From: Psychrobacillus glaciei
GTDB taxonomy: Bacteria > Bacillota > Bacilli > Bacillales_A > Planococcaceae
Length of the DNA stretch: 64,000 nt
Direction: 5' to 3'
Assembly (NCBI RefSeq): GCF_008973485.1
Contig: NZ_CP031223.1
Coordinates: 1,240,001 to 1,304,000, forward strand
A program made the position numbers and the translations under genes. This document shows positions 18,388 through 28,306 of the stretch, piece after piece; position 1 is the stretch's first letter, and each line of letters starts with the position of its first letter. Under the pieces are notes generated by a model. It was not told where the DNA came from and searched no databases. It saw only the letters and a program-made list of their open reading frames with translations.

Positions 18388-18885
18388 CTATTCTATGTGG
18401 AATGCTGTAACATGTTTTATTGGATCATTAATATTTGATCCGTCTTTTTTTAGAATATGAACAGGACCATCTTCACGAAGTGGTTTTCCTTTATGACTGA
18501 ACTTTAATAATAATGAGTCTAGTTCATCTAAAGAAAATGAATAGTCCCCTTCTGAAGTTTTAATAATGAGTGTAGTTGCACCCTGTAATGGCTCAGCATT
18601 TAATATGAATTGTTTCAACTCAACTCCAAAAGTACTTGTTAATACTTTAGTACGTTCATATTTTTTTTCGGTTTGTAAAGTAGGAGGGAATGTAGCACCT
18701 TCTATTATTTCACGTGACCAATGAGCAGATGTAACTTTTGTATATTCCTCTAACTCATCTTTGTATTCATAACTACCAGAAAAAAAGTCATCCAAGTCGA
18801 TTCTTCGGTCATCAAAAATCCATACTGTAGGATCTAAAGTAATATTGAATTTAACTGCACCTTTAATGGGAATAATGGATTCCAA
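18388..18885 (-). CDS. Conserved hypothetical protein, possibly YlaL-like
   Basis: Not recognised with confidence. TTG at 18885 with GAGGAGG 8 nt upstream gives about 165 residues, soluble, acidic and rich in beta-type segments. The C-terminal half (LREDGPVHILKKDGSN) looks like a small binding domain. A longer frame to 18921 exists, but its ribosome site would be internal. Position between ylaI and ylaN makes a YlaL relative possible; this is synteny only. It lies 11 nt upstream of ylaI on the same strand, so they are probably one transcript. Confidence 0.7.
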   Translation of the reverse strand: MESIIPIKGAVKFNITLDPTVWIFDDRRIDLDDFFSGSYEYKDELEEYTKVTSAHWSREIIEGATFPPTLQTEKKYERTKVLTSTFGVELKQFILNAEPLQGATTLIIKTSEGDYSFSLDELDSLLLKFSHKGKPLREDGPVHILKKDGSNINDPIKHVTAFHIE

Positions 18886-19147
18886 AAAAATTGCCTCCTC
18901 TAAACTATCTAATCTAAACAAGTATACCGTTAAATGGAGAAGTCTAAAAGAATAATTAACTAAAAAAAGAAAAAGGATGTGCTATTGCCTGTCGGGATAA
19001 GTCGATAGAGTCTAAAAGTTGCAAAGTAAGAAGTTATCTATTCTATTCTGAAAAAAGGGAATGAGAGAAAACTTGCATTTTTTCATCACAAAAGATACAC
19101 TTTAGGGAGCTAGAGAATTAGAAATTATAAATAATGGGGGAGTCCTC

Positions 19148-19429
19148 ATGGATACTAATATACAACTTTCGTATCAAGACAAAGCAGTAGAACTTTTAAA
19201 AAGAGATGCTGAAAAGATTGCGCAGCTTATAAAAGTGCAGATGGATAATTTAACTATGCCTCAATGTCCTCTATACGAAGAAGTTCTAGACACTCAAATG
19301 TTTGGTTTGTCACGTGAAATTGATTTTGCGGTAAAGCTTGGACTTTTAGAGAAAAGTGAAGGAAGAGAAATTATGGCTTCACTTGAAAAAGAGTTATCAA
19401 TTTTACATGAGATCCATACAGAAAAATAA
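19148..19429 (+). CDS. ylaN: YlaN family iron-homeostasis protein
   Basis: 93-residue helical protein (DUF1507), highly conserved in Bacilli. Studies in S. aureus and B. subtilis connect YlaN with the iron regulator Fur, relieving its repression when iron is scarce. Conserved core [20 protein letters not shown] is visible. GGGGGAG precedes the ATG. Own terminator follows, so it is monocistronic. Confidence 0.93.
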   Translation: MDTNIQLSYQDKAVELLKRDAEKIAQLIKVQMDNLTMPQCPLYEEVLDTQMFGLSREIDFAVKLGLLEKSEGREIMASLEKELSILHEIHTEK

Positions 19430-19433
19430 TTGC

Positions 19434-19468
19434 AAAACTCAAACAAATTTCTGTTTGAGTTTTTTTTC
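19434..19468 (+). terminator. Intrinsic terminator after ylaN
   Basis: AAAACTCAAACA and TGTTTGAGTTTT form a perfect 12 bp stem with loop AATTTC, then a T-run. Confidence 0.92.
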
Positions 19469-19535
19469 TAGAAATATTTAAAAGAGTGATAGATTAATAT
19501 ATCTACTCTTAATTATGAAATAGAGGTTTTACAAA

Positions 19536-20702
19536 ATGATTCCGTATATAAAACGATATTTAAAAAACTTTGATTACCCCTTATTTTTTGTTTATTTAGT
19601 CCTGTGTTTGTTTGGACTTGTGATGATTTATAGTGCTAGTTATGGCTGGTCAGTTCTTAATTATGGCTGGGAGCCAGATTATTTTTTCAAAAAGCAACGA
19701 CTAAATTTATTGCTATGTATACCCGCATTCTTGTTAACTGCTTTTTTCCCATATAAGCATTATAAAAATAAAGCCATGATGCAATTTATGCTTCTTATCA
19801 TGTTTACTCTTTTATTTTTAGTGCATATTATTGGAACCGGAGGAGAAAGTGGTTCCCAAAGTTGGATTCATTTAGGTTTTGGAAACTTACAACCTTCAGA
19901 AGTTGCAAAGATTATTATTGTTTTATATTTTGCTGGAATATTTGCGAAAAAACATGAAAATGGAACGTTAGATAAGTTAAATGAATCAGTTGGCCCACCA
20001 CTAATAGTGCTGTTTTTTGTATTTGTTTCGGTTATGTTAGAAACCGATGTTGGGAATACAATGATCATTGGTTTTGTTGCAATTTCTGTTATTGCAGCTA
20101 GTGGAATAAAATTCAAATCATTTGCAAAATTTATTGGATTAATTGGTGTTGTTTTAACCGTTGGATTCTTTGTGATTTATATGATGAAAGACCAATTCAT
20201 TACTGAGAAACGACTTGGACGATTAGAAGCGTTCTTCCATCCTTTCGATTACGAACAAGGTTACGGTTATCAAATTGTAAATGGGTATATTGCAATCGGA
20301 GCAGGTGGTTTAAAAGGGCTTGGATTAGGCAATTCTAATCAAAAATTTGGTTATCTTCCTGAACCACATACAGATTTTATCATGGCCATTATTGCGGAAG
20401 AACTGGGTTTAATAGGTGTTCTAGTTGTACTTTGTGGACTGTTTTTCCTTGTATTTAAAGCGATCATGATTGCTATATCTACAAAAGATCCCCAAGCCCG
20501 AATGATTGCTGCGGGGATTGGTAGTATTATCGGGTTTCAAACGTTTGTTAACTTAGGTGGCATGTTGGGAATAATCCCACTTACCGGTGTTCCGCTCCCA
20601 TTCATTAGTTATGGAGGAACATCCGTTATATTATTATCTGCTGCAATCGGTATATTGATGAATGTATCTATGTTTACAAAGTACGAGAAAACCAAGGGAT
20701 AA
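19536..20702 (+). CDS. ftsW: Septal peptidoglycan polymerase FtsW (SEDS family)
   Basis: Lipid II glycosyltransferase of the divisome with about ten membrane helices, 388 residues. SEDS landmarks: FGLVMIYSAS in TM1, GSQSWIHLG and LQPSEVAK after TM4, the ETDVGNT segment with the catalytic-type Asp, and the C-terminal PLPFISYGGTS. It pairs with a class B PBP; PBP2B is encoded 40 kb downstream. Position before pycA matches B. subtilis ftsW, which favours FtsW over RodA or SpoVE. Confidence 0.93.
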   Translation: MIPYIKRYLKNFDYPLFFVYLVLCLFGLVMIYSASYGWSVLNYGWEPDYFFKKQRLNLLLCIPAFLLTAFFPYKHYKNKAMMQFMLLIMFTLLFLVHIIGTGGESGSQSWIHLGFGNLQPSEVAKIIIVLYFAGIFAKKHENGTLDKLNESVGPPLIVLFFVFVSVMLETDVGNTMIIGFVAISVIAASGIKFKSFAKFIGLIGVVLTVGFFVIYMMKDQFITEKRLGRLEAFFHPFDYEQGYGYQIVNGYIAIGAGGLKGLGLGNSNQKFGYLPEPHTDFIMAIIAEELGLIGVLVVLCGLFFLVFKAIMIAISTKDPQARMIAAGIGSIIGFQTFVNLGGMLGIIPLTGVPLPFISYGGTSVILLSAAIGILMNVSMFTKYEKTKG

Positions 20703-20715
20703 GGGGTGTTTAGTA

Positions 20716-23700
20716 TTGGATAAAATTAATAAAATAGTAGTTGCGAACAGAGGAGAAATAGCAATTCGAATATTTCGAGCTTGTACGGAATTGAATCTTC
20801 GAACTGTAGCCATTTATTCAAGAGAAGATAGTGGATCCTTCCATCGTTTTAAATCAGATGAATCTTATTTGGTTGGAGAAGGGAAAAAGCCCATTGATGC
20901 TTATTTGGATATGGAAGATATTATTCGGATTGCGAAAGAAAGTAAAGCAGACGCAATCCACCCTGGATATGGTTTTTTAGCAGAAAACGTAGATTTTGCA
21001 AGACGTTGTGAACAAGAAGGAATTATTTTCATCGGACCGACTTCCGAGCATTTAGATATGTTTGGTGACAAAGTTAAGGCACGTAAACAGGCGGTCAATG
21101 CTGGAATCCCTGTTATTCCCGGTAGTAATGGACCAGTAGTAAGTATTGAAGAGATACAGGCATTTGGTAAAATACACGGTTATCCGCTTATTATTAAAGC
21201 CTCTCTAGGTGGCGGTGGACGGGGAATGCGCGTTGTTCTTTCTGAAGAGGAACTTGAAAGCGCCTACGAACGTGCTAAATCGGAAGCCAAGGCGGCTTTT
21301 GGATCAGATGAAGTTTATGTAGAGAAATTTATTGATCAACCAAAACATATAGAAGTTCAAATCCTTGGAGATACATTGGGTAACTTAATTCATCTGTATG
21401 AACGTGATTGTTCAATCCAAAGAAGACATCAAAAGGTGGTAGAAATAGCACCGTCTAATTCTTTAAGTCCAGCACTTCGAGATGAAATTTGCCAGGCTGC
21501 AGTTCAGTTAATGAATAATGTATCTTACATAAATGCAGGCACTGTTGAGTTCTTAGTGACGAATGATAAGTTTTACTTTATCGAAGTAAATCCCCGAATA
21601 CAGGTGGAACATACGATAACAGAAATGATTACTGGTGTTGATATCGTCCATGCACAAATTAAAATTGCGAGTGGTTTAGCGTTAAATAGTGATGAAATGG
21701 GAATTCCGAATCAAGAAAATATTCCACTTTTTGGTTTTGCTATTCAGTCTCGTGTAACAACTGAAGATCCGTTAAATAGTTTCATGCCTGATACAGGAAA
21801 ACTAATGGTATATCGCTCTGGTGGAGGATTTGGCGTACGTTTAGATGCTGGGAATGGATTCCAAGGTGCCGTTATTACGCCGTATTATGATTCTTTATTA
21901 GTTAAAGTTTCTACATGGGGTATGTCTTTTGGCGAAGCTGCAGCTAAAATGGTCAGAAATTTGCAGGAATTCAGAATAAGGGGGATTAAAACAAATATCC
22001 CTTTTTTGGAGAATGTAGTGAAGCACCCAAGTTTTTTATCAGGACATTTTAATACTAGTTTTATTGATACCACTCCAGAGTTATTTTTATTCCCAAATAG
22101 AAAAGATCGTGGAACAAAAATATTAAATTATATTGGGAATGTTACAGTAAATGGTTTTCCTGGAATAGAGCAAAAATCTAAACCCATTTTTAGTTCTGTT
22201 AGAAAACCAAAGATGGATAATTCCATTCCTCCGACATCTGGCACTAAACAAATTCTAGAACAACAAGGTGTACAAGGTGTCATCAAGTGGGTGAAGGAAC
22301 AACAAGGTGTGTTATTAACAGATACAACATTTAGAGACGCGCATCAATCGCTTCTTGCAACGAGAGTTCGTTCACATGATATGTTTCAAATTGCGAAAGA
22401 ATCGGCTAGTGGGATGCATAATTTATTCTCTTATGAAATGTGGGGTGGAGCTACATTTGACGTAGCCTACCGATTCTTAAAAGAAAATCCTTGGGATCGT
22501 TTATTAAAAATGAGAAAAATGATTCCAAACGTTCTTTTTCAAATGCTATTTCGAGGAGCAAATGCAGTAGGCTATAAAAACTATCCCGATAATGTAATTC
22601 GTGAATTTATTCAGGAATCGGCGGAAGCGGGTATTGATGTATTCCGTATTTTTGATAGTTTGAACTGGATTAAAGGAATGGAAGTGGCAATTGATGCTAC
22701 CAGACAATCGGGTAAGATTGCCGAAGCAGCTATATGTTACACAGGAGACATTTTAGATGACTCTCGCTCGAAGTATACGGTTAAGTACTACAAAGATATG
22801 GCAAAAGAATTAGAGGCTTCTGGGGCTCATATTTTGGCGATTAAAGATATGGCTGGATTACTGAAGCCGGAAGCTGCTTATCGTCTAATAAGCGAAATTA
22901 AAAGCGTGACAGACTTACCTATACACTTACACTCTCATGATACTAGTGGTAATGGCATTTATATGTACGCAAAAGCTATTGAAGCAGGTGTAGACATCGT
23001 CGATACTGCTTTAGGTGCAATGGCAGGTTTAACTTCTCAACCTAGCGCAAGTACTTTAAGTTATGCGATGAATGGAGGAAGTAGAGAAGTAATAGGGGAT
23101 GTACGTGCATTTGAAAAAATCTCCTACTATTGGGAAGATGTTCGTAAATACTATAAAGACTTTGAAAGTGGCATGATTAGCCCCCATACAGAGATTTATG
23201 TGCATGAAATGCCTGGTGGACAGTATAGCAATCTTCAACAACAAGCAAAAGGAGTAGGTTTAGGAGAGCGTTGGGAAGAAGTAAAAGAAATGTATTCCCG
23301 TGTAAATTTACTATTTGGTGATGTAGTAAAAGTCACACCTTCCTCTAAGGTAGTTGGAGATATGGCGCTATTCATGGTACAAAACAATTTAGATGAAATT
23401 TCAGTGATTACGAGAGGGAAAACTATCGACTTCCCAGACTCGGTTATCGAGTTTTTTGAAGGATATATTGGTCAACCGTACGGTGGTTTTCCAAAAGAGC
23501 TTCAAAAAGTGATTTTAAAAAATCGCCAAGCGATTACCGTTAGACCCGGAGAATTGCTTGAACCAGTAGATTTTCAAGTGATGAGAGAAGACTTATTCAA
23601 TAAATTAGGGCGTCCAGTTACGAGTCAGGAGATTTTAGCTTATACGTTATATCCTAAAGTATTTGATGAATATTCTGCGATGGAAAATAATTTTGGGGAT

Positions 23701-24144
23701 GTTTCTGTTCTTGACACTCCAACATTCTTTTATGGAATGAGGCTCGGTGAAGAAATAGAAATAGGGAAGACATTAATTATTAAATTAGTTTCTATAAGTG
23801 AACCAATGAGCGATGGAAATCGAATTATTTATTTTGAATTGAATGGACAACCACGTGAAATATCAATTCAAGATATGACAATTGAAGTGAGTCATCTATC
23901 TAAATCCAAAGCTGAAGTGGCAAATGAGCAACATATAGGTGCCACAATGCCTGGCACTGTTCTCAAAGTTGCTGTATCTATCGGAAGTAAAGTAAAAAGG
24001 GGACAGCATTTACTTATTACAGAGGCAATGAAAATGGAAACGACTGTACAAGCTCCATTTAATGGAGTGATAAAAGAGATTCATGTAGTTGCAGGAGAAG
24101 CAATAGCCACTGGAGATCTTTTAATTGAAATAGGAAAAGAATAA
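20716..24144 (+). CDS. pycA: Pyruvate carboxylase
   Basis: Biotin enzyme making oxaloacetate from pyruvate, bicarbonate and ATP; the main anaplerotic reaction. 1142 residues. Order: biotin carboxylase with ATP-grasp loop GGGGRGMR (about 1-450), carboxyltransferase TIM barrel (TTFRDAHQSLLATRVRS, about 530-800), allosteric and tetramerisation region, and a biotinyl domain with EAMKMET, biotin lysine about K1106. TTG 20716 follows AAGGGGTG by 7 nt, 13 nt after ftsW, so expression may be partly coupled. Ends at a strong terminator. Confidence 0.97.
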   Translation: MDKINKIVVANRGEIAIRIFRACTELNLRTVAIYSREDSGSFHRFKSDESYLVGEGKKPIDAYLDMEDIIRIAKESKADAIHPGYGFLAENVDFARRCEQEGIIFIGPTSEHLDMFGDKVKARKQAVNAGIPVIPGSNGPVVSIEEIQAFGKIHGYPLIIKASLGGGGRGMRVVLSEEELESAYERAKSEAKAAFGSDEVYVEKFIDQPKHIEVQILGDTLGNLIHLYERDCSIQRRHQKVVEIAPSNSLSPALRDEICQAAVQLMNNVSYINAGTVEFLVTNDKFYFIEVNPRIQVEHTITEMITGVDIVHAQIKIASGLALNSDEMGIPNQENIPLFGFAIQSRVTTEDPLNSFMPDTGKLMVYRSGGGFGVRLDAGNGFQGAVITPYYDSLLVKVSTWGMSFGEAAAKMVRNLQEFRIRGIKTNIPFLENVVKHPSFLSGHFNTSFIDTTPELFLFPNRKDRGTKILNYIGNVTVNGFPGIEQKSKPIFSSVRKPKMDNSIPPTSGTKQILEQQGVQGVIKWVKEQQGVLLTDTTFRDAHQSLLATRVRSHDMFQIAKESASGMHNLFSYEMWGGATFDVAYRFLKENPWDRLLKMRKMIPNVLFQMLFRGANAVGYKNYPDNVIREFIQESAEAGIDVFRIFDSLNWIKGMEVAIDATRQSGKIAEAAICYTGDILDDSRSKYTVKYYKDMAKELEASGAHILAIKDMAGLLKPEAAYRLISEIKSVTDLPIHLHSHDTSGNGIYMYAKAIEAGVDIVDTALGAMAGLTSQPSASTLSYAMNGGSREVIGDVRAFEKISYYWEDVRKYYKDFESGMISPHTEIYVHEMPGGQYSNLQQQAKGVGLGERWEEVKEMYSRVNLLFGDVVKVTPSSKVVGDMALFMVQNNLDEISVITRGKTIDFPDSVIEFFEGYIGQPYGGFPKELQKVILKNRQAITVRPGELLEPVDFQVMREDLFNKLGRPVTSQEILAYTLYPKVFDEYSAMENNFGDVSVLDTPTFFYGMRLGEEIEIGKTLIIKLVSISEPMSDGNRIIYFELNGQPREISIQDMTIEVSHLSKSKAEVANEQHIGATMPGTVLKVAVSIGSKVKRGQHLLITEAMKMETTVQAPFNGVIKEIHVVAGEAIATGDLLIEIGKE

Positions 24145-24145
24145 T

Positions 24146-24188
24146 AAAAAAGCTGTTTGACAATTAACTTTGTCAAACAGCTTTTTTT
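24146..24188 (+). terminator. Intrinsic terminator after pycA
   Basis: AGCTGTTTGACAA pairs with TTGTCAAACAGCT and is followed by seven Ts. Confidence 0.95.
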
Positions 24189-24226
24189 AAGGCAAGAAAT
24201 ATAAAAAGCTTTTATGCCAAGAACAG

Positions 24227-24350
24227 GTTGATTTCCGCTGCATGCAGCCGCTTTCCTGAAGCAAACAAATCAAGCCGTTTCCTTCGTTACGCTTTAGTCC
24301 GGGGTCTTGATTAGTTTGCTAATATCCTAGGAGTCGCCGCTTTCCACTCC
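24227..24350 (+). repeat. Module B repeat, copy 4
   Basis: Starts GTTGATTTCCGCTGCATGC and ends GGAGTCGCCGC ... CCACTCC. Inside, GCAAACAAATCAAG and TCTTGATTAGTTTGC are near-perfect inverted repeats, a different central stem from copies 2 and 5 within the same outer frame. It precedes module A4 by about 180 bp. Confidence 0.75.
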
Positions 24351-24527
24351 ACTCAACAGTGCAAATAAGTAAGACAATATGCTTTGTCTAAATAATGAAT
24401 TAGTGATTATAAGGAGTATTTAGACGGAGATGCATAGGGTAGGACCGGATAACTGGAAACTTTCAACTCGCTAGGTCTTGATTTTTATTTTTTTCTTTTA
24501 TTTGCAATTTCTAAAGGAGAAATTATT

Positions 24528-24870
24528 CATTGGGTAGATGATTAGAGTTGGTGGAACCTAAAAAAATAGATAGCAACTATTGTTAAAGAAGCGCTGAGCG
24601 GACGAAATTGCATCTTCGTCCACTTTTAAAAGAATACGAAAGGTTTTATTCTCTCATTATCCAAACCTTATGTACCTTGTATCTACATATTTCAAGAGGG
24701 CGACGGACCCACATCCGCCACAAAATTAACGAAAAAAGAGAATCTGGATTTGACCGAGTCACATCCAGATTCTCCATAAAAGTTCTCGTTAATTGTGTAT
24801 CCAATGTTTAGTCCGAAGCACTCAGGGAATATTGAAGACAAGAAGCTGTTAAAGGGAGCTTAGGTTTAAC
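24528..24870 (+). repeat. Module A repeat, copy A4
   Basis: Full-length. Its central stem (24738-24774) has its own sequence, GAGAATCTGGATTTGAC, loop CGA, partner GTCACATCCAGATTCTC with one mismatch, while the framework around it is as in other copies. The enclosing arms also change together, ATTAACGA with TCGTTAAT instead of ATTACCG with CGGTAAT. It ends at the ctaA stop codon. Confidence 0.88.
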
Positions 24871-25782
24871 TTATATCTTCAATCGACTTCGGGATAATAA
24901 CAGAACCATATAACATAACAAACCAAATAGTAATGAAACAAATAAAGAATGCAACAACGCAATATACAAATTTAGTTTAGTAAATACTATTAACATACCA
25001 GTGCAAGCTTGGCAGAGAACAAGAATTAAAGCGGTAATCCAACCCCAATAAATTGCTCGCTGTTCTTTATAGTTTCTAAAAGCATGAATGGCAATAATAA
25101 TTATCCAAATAATAATCAACCCAGCAGCCGCTCGATGCCCCATTTGTACCCACTCATATAAGTTTGTAGGCAATGAAAACTCATCATTTCTACACAGGGG
25201 CCAGTCTTTACAAACCAGGCTAGATTTTGTATGACGAACAAGAGCACCCGAATATACTACTATATAGGAATAAAGTGTAACTCCAATTGTATGAAACTTT
25301 AATGTTTTACCTATTCTAATTTTATCCGTGTCAAATTTTCTATCTACTTCAAAAATGAGTAGTGTGAGTAATAAGACGGCTGCAAAAGAAATGAGAGAAA
25401 TTCCAAAATGCAATGCGAGTATAAAATCGCCTTGTCCCCATTTTACTTGTGCTGCACCGATTAAAGCTTGTAGTACTAAGAAAAAAACAGCCATAATTGA
25501 TAAAAACTTTGTTTCACGAACATGTCCAAGTGCACGCCATGCCCAAATGGCTAAAGCTACAATTAGTATTCCAACAGCACCTGTAACTACCCGATGTGAA
25601 AATTCAATTAGTACTTCAGTTGTTATCTTATCTGGTATAAGTTGCCCATTACAGCCAGGCCAATGTCTTCCACAACCCATCCCGCTGTCGGTTTTCGTAA
25701 CAAGCGCTCCTCCTAAAAGAATGAGAAGCATTCCAACAGTAGAAGCTACAGCTAACCATTTTAAAATTTTATGAATGTGCAA
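24871..25782 (-). CDS. ctaA: Heme A synthase
   Basis: Membrane oxygenase that turns the methyl at C8 of heme O into a formyl group, giving heme A for the caa3 oxidase. Eight helices, 303 residues. Two conserved Cys pairs are visible, in [11 protein letters not shown] and [10 protein letters not shown], plus heme-ligand histidines in EFSHR and [11 protein letters not shown] 25782 with GTAGGTGG upstream fits the B. subtilis length (306); a longer frame to 25866 lacks a ribosome site. Divergent from ctaB. Confidence 0.94.
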   Translation of the reverse strand: MHIHKILKWLAVASTVGMLLILLGGALVTKTDSGMGCGRHWPGCNGQLIPDKITTEVLIEFSHRVVTGAVGILIVALAIWAWRALGHVRETKFLSIMAVFFLVLQALIGAAQVKWGQGDFILALHFGISLISFAAVLLLTLLIFEVDRKFDTDKIRIGKTLKFHTIGVTLYSYIVVYSGALVRHTKSSLVCKDWPLCRNDEFSLPTNLYEWVQMGHRAAAGLIIIWIIIIAIHAFRNYKEQRAIYWGWITALILVLCQACTGMLIVFTKLNLYIALLHSLFVSLLFGLLCYMVLLLSRSRLKI

Positions 25783-26103
25783 TGTGCCACCTACTTTATG
25801 TATGTTGATCGTCTTAAATGACGGTATCTGCTTTTTGATAATATCGAAATATGAAAGAAAAAACAATGTTTATACATTGAACACTAAAAGTTGATAGTGC
25901 CATTTCACAAATTGTTCATAAATTCGTGCTTGAACCTTCACAAAACAGTAGAGGAAATGATTTACTATTAATATTGTTACTCTTTTGTAAGGTAAACATA
26001 TAACTTATTATCAAAAAAACTTATTCACTATGGAAATTAATAAGGTTTTTCGATATAGTAAAAGGTAGCGGAATATGCTTACAACTTTGAAAGGAGAGGC
26101 AGT
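25783..26103. other. Divergent ctaA/ctaB intergenic region
   Basis: 321 bp of AT-rich DNA that must hold promoters for both genes. TTGTTA (about 25975) and TATAAC are 19 bp apart, too far for a confident sigma-A call. No repeat, hairpin or clear ResD or CcpA site was recognised. Confidence 0.4.
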
Positions 26104-27027
26104 ATGTCAAATAGTCAATCAATTACCGCTACTACCGAGACTGACAAAGTTCCAGAAACAACTTCTTTCATAAAAGACTTTCTAGCACTTATTAAGATTG
26201 GGATTGTCAATTCGAATTTAATAACAACGTTTACTGGTATTTGGTTAGCTTTTCAATTTACTAACCGTAATTTTCTTCAGGAACTAGATCTAATGTTTTA
26301 TACGCTTTTTGGTGCGGCTTTCATAATCGCCGGATCTGGTGCGATGAATAATTATATAGATCGTGATATTGACCCTATTATGAAAAGTAAAAGAGCTAGA
26401 CCCACTGTTACTGGAAGGTTTAAACCGATTGCCGTACTGACAACTTCTCTTACTTTATTAGTTGTAGGTGAAATTTTATTATTCCTGGCTTCAACATCTG
26501 CTGGAATTTGGGGACTGGCGGGTATCATTAGTTATGTGGTTCTTTATTCGATGTGGTCAAAAAGAAAGCATGTTAGTAACACAATAGTAGGAAGTATATC
26601 AGGAGCAATACCACCTTTAATCGGATGGGCTGCTGTAGAACCAGGCTTAAGCTACGGAGCTCTTGCATTATTCTTAATTATGTTTGTGTGGCAACCACCA
26701 CATTTTTATGCTCTTGCAATGAAACGAACAGAAGAATATAGAGCAGCAGGTATACCAATGCTTCCAGTTGTGAAAGGATTTGCACGTACAAAGCGTTCGA
26801 TGCTTCTATGGGTAATCTTTTTGTTCCCTTTACCATTTTTGTTAATGGATCTTGGAATTTCCTTTCTAGTATTAGCTACGTTATTAAATATCGGTTGGCT
26901 TATACTTGCAATTAAAGGTTTCCGGGTAAAAGATGATTTGAAATGGGCAACTGGTATGTTTGTTTATTCATTAAACTATATGACCATCCTGTTCGTATCA
27001 ATGATTATCTTTTCTATTTTTATTTAA
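26104..27027 (+). CDS. ctaB: Protoheme IX farnesyltransferase (heme O synthase)
   Basis: UbiA-type membrane prenyltransferase that attaches farnesyl to heme B, producing heme O, the substrate of CtaA. 307 residues, about nine helices. The Asp-rich motif NNYIDRDID (82-90) binds Mg-diphosphate; a second conserved loop is YSMWSKRKHVSNT. AAAGGAGAGG precedes the ATG. First gene of the plus-strand cta run. Confidence 0.95.
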   Translation: MSNSQSITATTETDKVPETTSFIKDFLALIKIGIVNSNLITTFTGIWLAFQFTNRNFLQELDLMFYTLFGAAFIIAGSGAMNNYIDRDIDPIMKSKRARPTVTGRFKPIAVLTTSLTLLVVGEILLFLASTSAGIWGLAGIISYVVLYSMWSKRKHVSNTIVGSISGAIPPLIGWAAVEPGLSYGALALFLIMFVWQPPHFYALAMKRTEEYRAAGIPMLPVVKGFARTKRSMLLWVIFLFPLPFLLMDLGISFLVLATLLNIGWLILAIKGFRVKDDLKWATGMFVYSLNYMTILFVSMIIFSIFI

Positions 27028-27188
27028 CTTGAATCAGAAGTAGTCTACCTTTTCTAAAAAAGGGAAGATTACAGTAAAGTAATTTTATCCTATTGGAATT
27101 CTTTCTTTAGTCACCAAGAATTCATATAAAATGAACCGCAGTCCAACAGCACATGAATACAACAATGAAAGAGGGGTTTGATTTAGCT

Positions 27189-28274
27189 ATGATGAAAGGG
27201 CTTAAAAAATGGCGACTTTTTTCAGTGTTAGCAGCTCTAACGATTTTCCTATCGGGTTGTGGCGAAGAATACCTATCGACGCTTACACCTGCTGGACAAG
27301 TTGGAAGAGATCAATTTAATTTACTACTACTTTCTTCTGCTATTATGGCTTTAGTTATAATTGTAGTAGGAATTATCTATGTAGTTGCTATCGTGAAGTT
27401 CCGTCGTTCAAAATTAGGGGAAGATTTTATCCCTAAGCAAGTTGAAGGAAGTCATACTTTAGAAATTATTTGGACAGTTATTCCAATTATTCTTCTATTA
27501 ATTCTTGCAGTTCCGACAGTATTTTATACTTATAAACATGCTGATGTAGCTGGTATGGCAGATGTAAATGCAGAAGGTAATAAAACTGCCTTGACAGTAA
27601 ACGTTACTGCTAAACTTTATTGGTGGGAGTTTGAGTACCCTGATTTAGGTGTAGTAACTGCACAGGAACTAGTTGTTCCAACAAACGAAAAAGTATATTT
27701 CAATTTGAAAGCAGCTGATGTAAAACACTCATTTTGGATTCCAACAGCTGGCGGTAAGATGGATACAAACGTAGATAATGTCAATCAATTCTATTTAGAG
27801 TTTGACAAAGAATCGGCTGGCTTAGAGCAAGGCGTATTCTATGGTAAATGTGCGGAACTTTGTGGTCCTTCTCATGCTTTAATGGACTTTAAAGTAAAAA
27901 CAATGAATAGACCAGATTTTGATGCATGGGTAGCAAAAGCGAAATCTACGGAACATGTTGCAGTAGGAGACAGTGCTAAGCAAGGTGAAGCTCTATTCTC
28001 TAGTGCAGGTTGTATCGGATGTCACGCAACTTCTGTTGCAGGTACAGGCGGAAGCATGGGTCCAAACCTAGGTACTTTTGGAGACCGTAATCGCGTTGCT
28101 GGATTTATGGATCATACGAAAGAAAACATCAAATCATGGATTAATGATCCACAAAGTTATAAACCAGGTAACAAAATGCCACAACCTGAAGATTTAAACA
28201 ATGGCAAAAAATTTACTGATGAGCAATTAGATGCTCTTGCGGATTATTTGATGGAATTATCTGTTGAAAAGTAA
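27189..28274 (+). CDS. ctaC: Cytochrome caa3 oxidase subunit II with cytochrome c domain
   Basis: Lipoprotein subunit that receives electrons from cytochrome c. Signal peptide ends in lipobox LSGC; two membrane helices; a cupredoxin domain with the CuA ligands in CAELCGPSHALM; then a fused cytochrome c domain with CIGCH and a distal Met region (KPGNKMPQPEDL). 361 residues from ATG 27189, which follows AGAGGGG. A longer frame starts at 27153 but would weaken the signal peptide. The fused heme domain identifies the caa3 rather than aa3 type. Confidence 0.94.
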   Translation: MMKGLKKWRLFSVLAALTIFLSGCGEEYLSTLTPAGQVGRDQFNLLLLSSAIMALVIIVVGIIYVVAIVKFRRSKLGEDFIPKQVEGSHTLEIIWTVIPIILLLILAVPTVFYTYKHADVAGMADVNAEGNKTALTVNVTAKLYWWEFEYPDLGVVTAQELVVPTNEKVYFNLKAADVKHSFWIPTAGGKMDTNVDNVNQFYLEFDKESAGLEQGVFYGKCAELCGPSHALMDFKVKTMNRPDFDAWVAKAKSTEHVAVGDSAKQGEALFSSAGCIGCHATSVAGTGGSMGPNLGTFGDRNRVAGFMDHTKENIKSWINDPQSYKPGNKMPQPEDLNNGKKFTDEQLDALADYLMELSVEK

Positions 28275-28306
28275 CACAATAGATAAAATTTAAGGAGGTT
28301 AGAGTT

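Noticed and set aside
25328-25774. 148-codon plus-strand frame opposite ctaA
   Set aside because: Shadow of the ctaA coding strand with no ribosome site.
27028-27188. Terminator between ctaB and ctaC
   Set aside because: The possible stem is imperfect and lacks a T-run; read-through cannot be judged.
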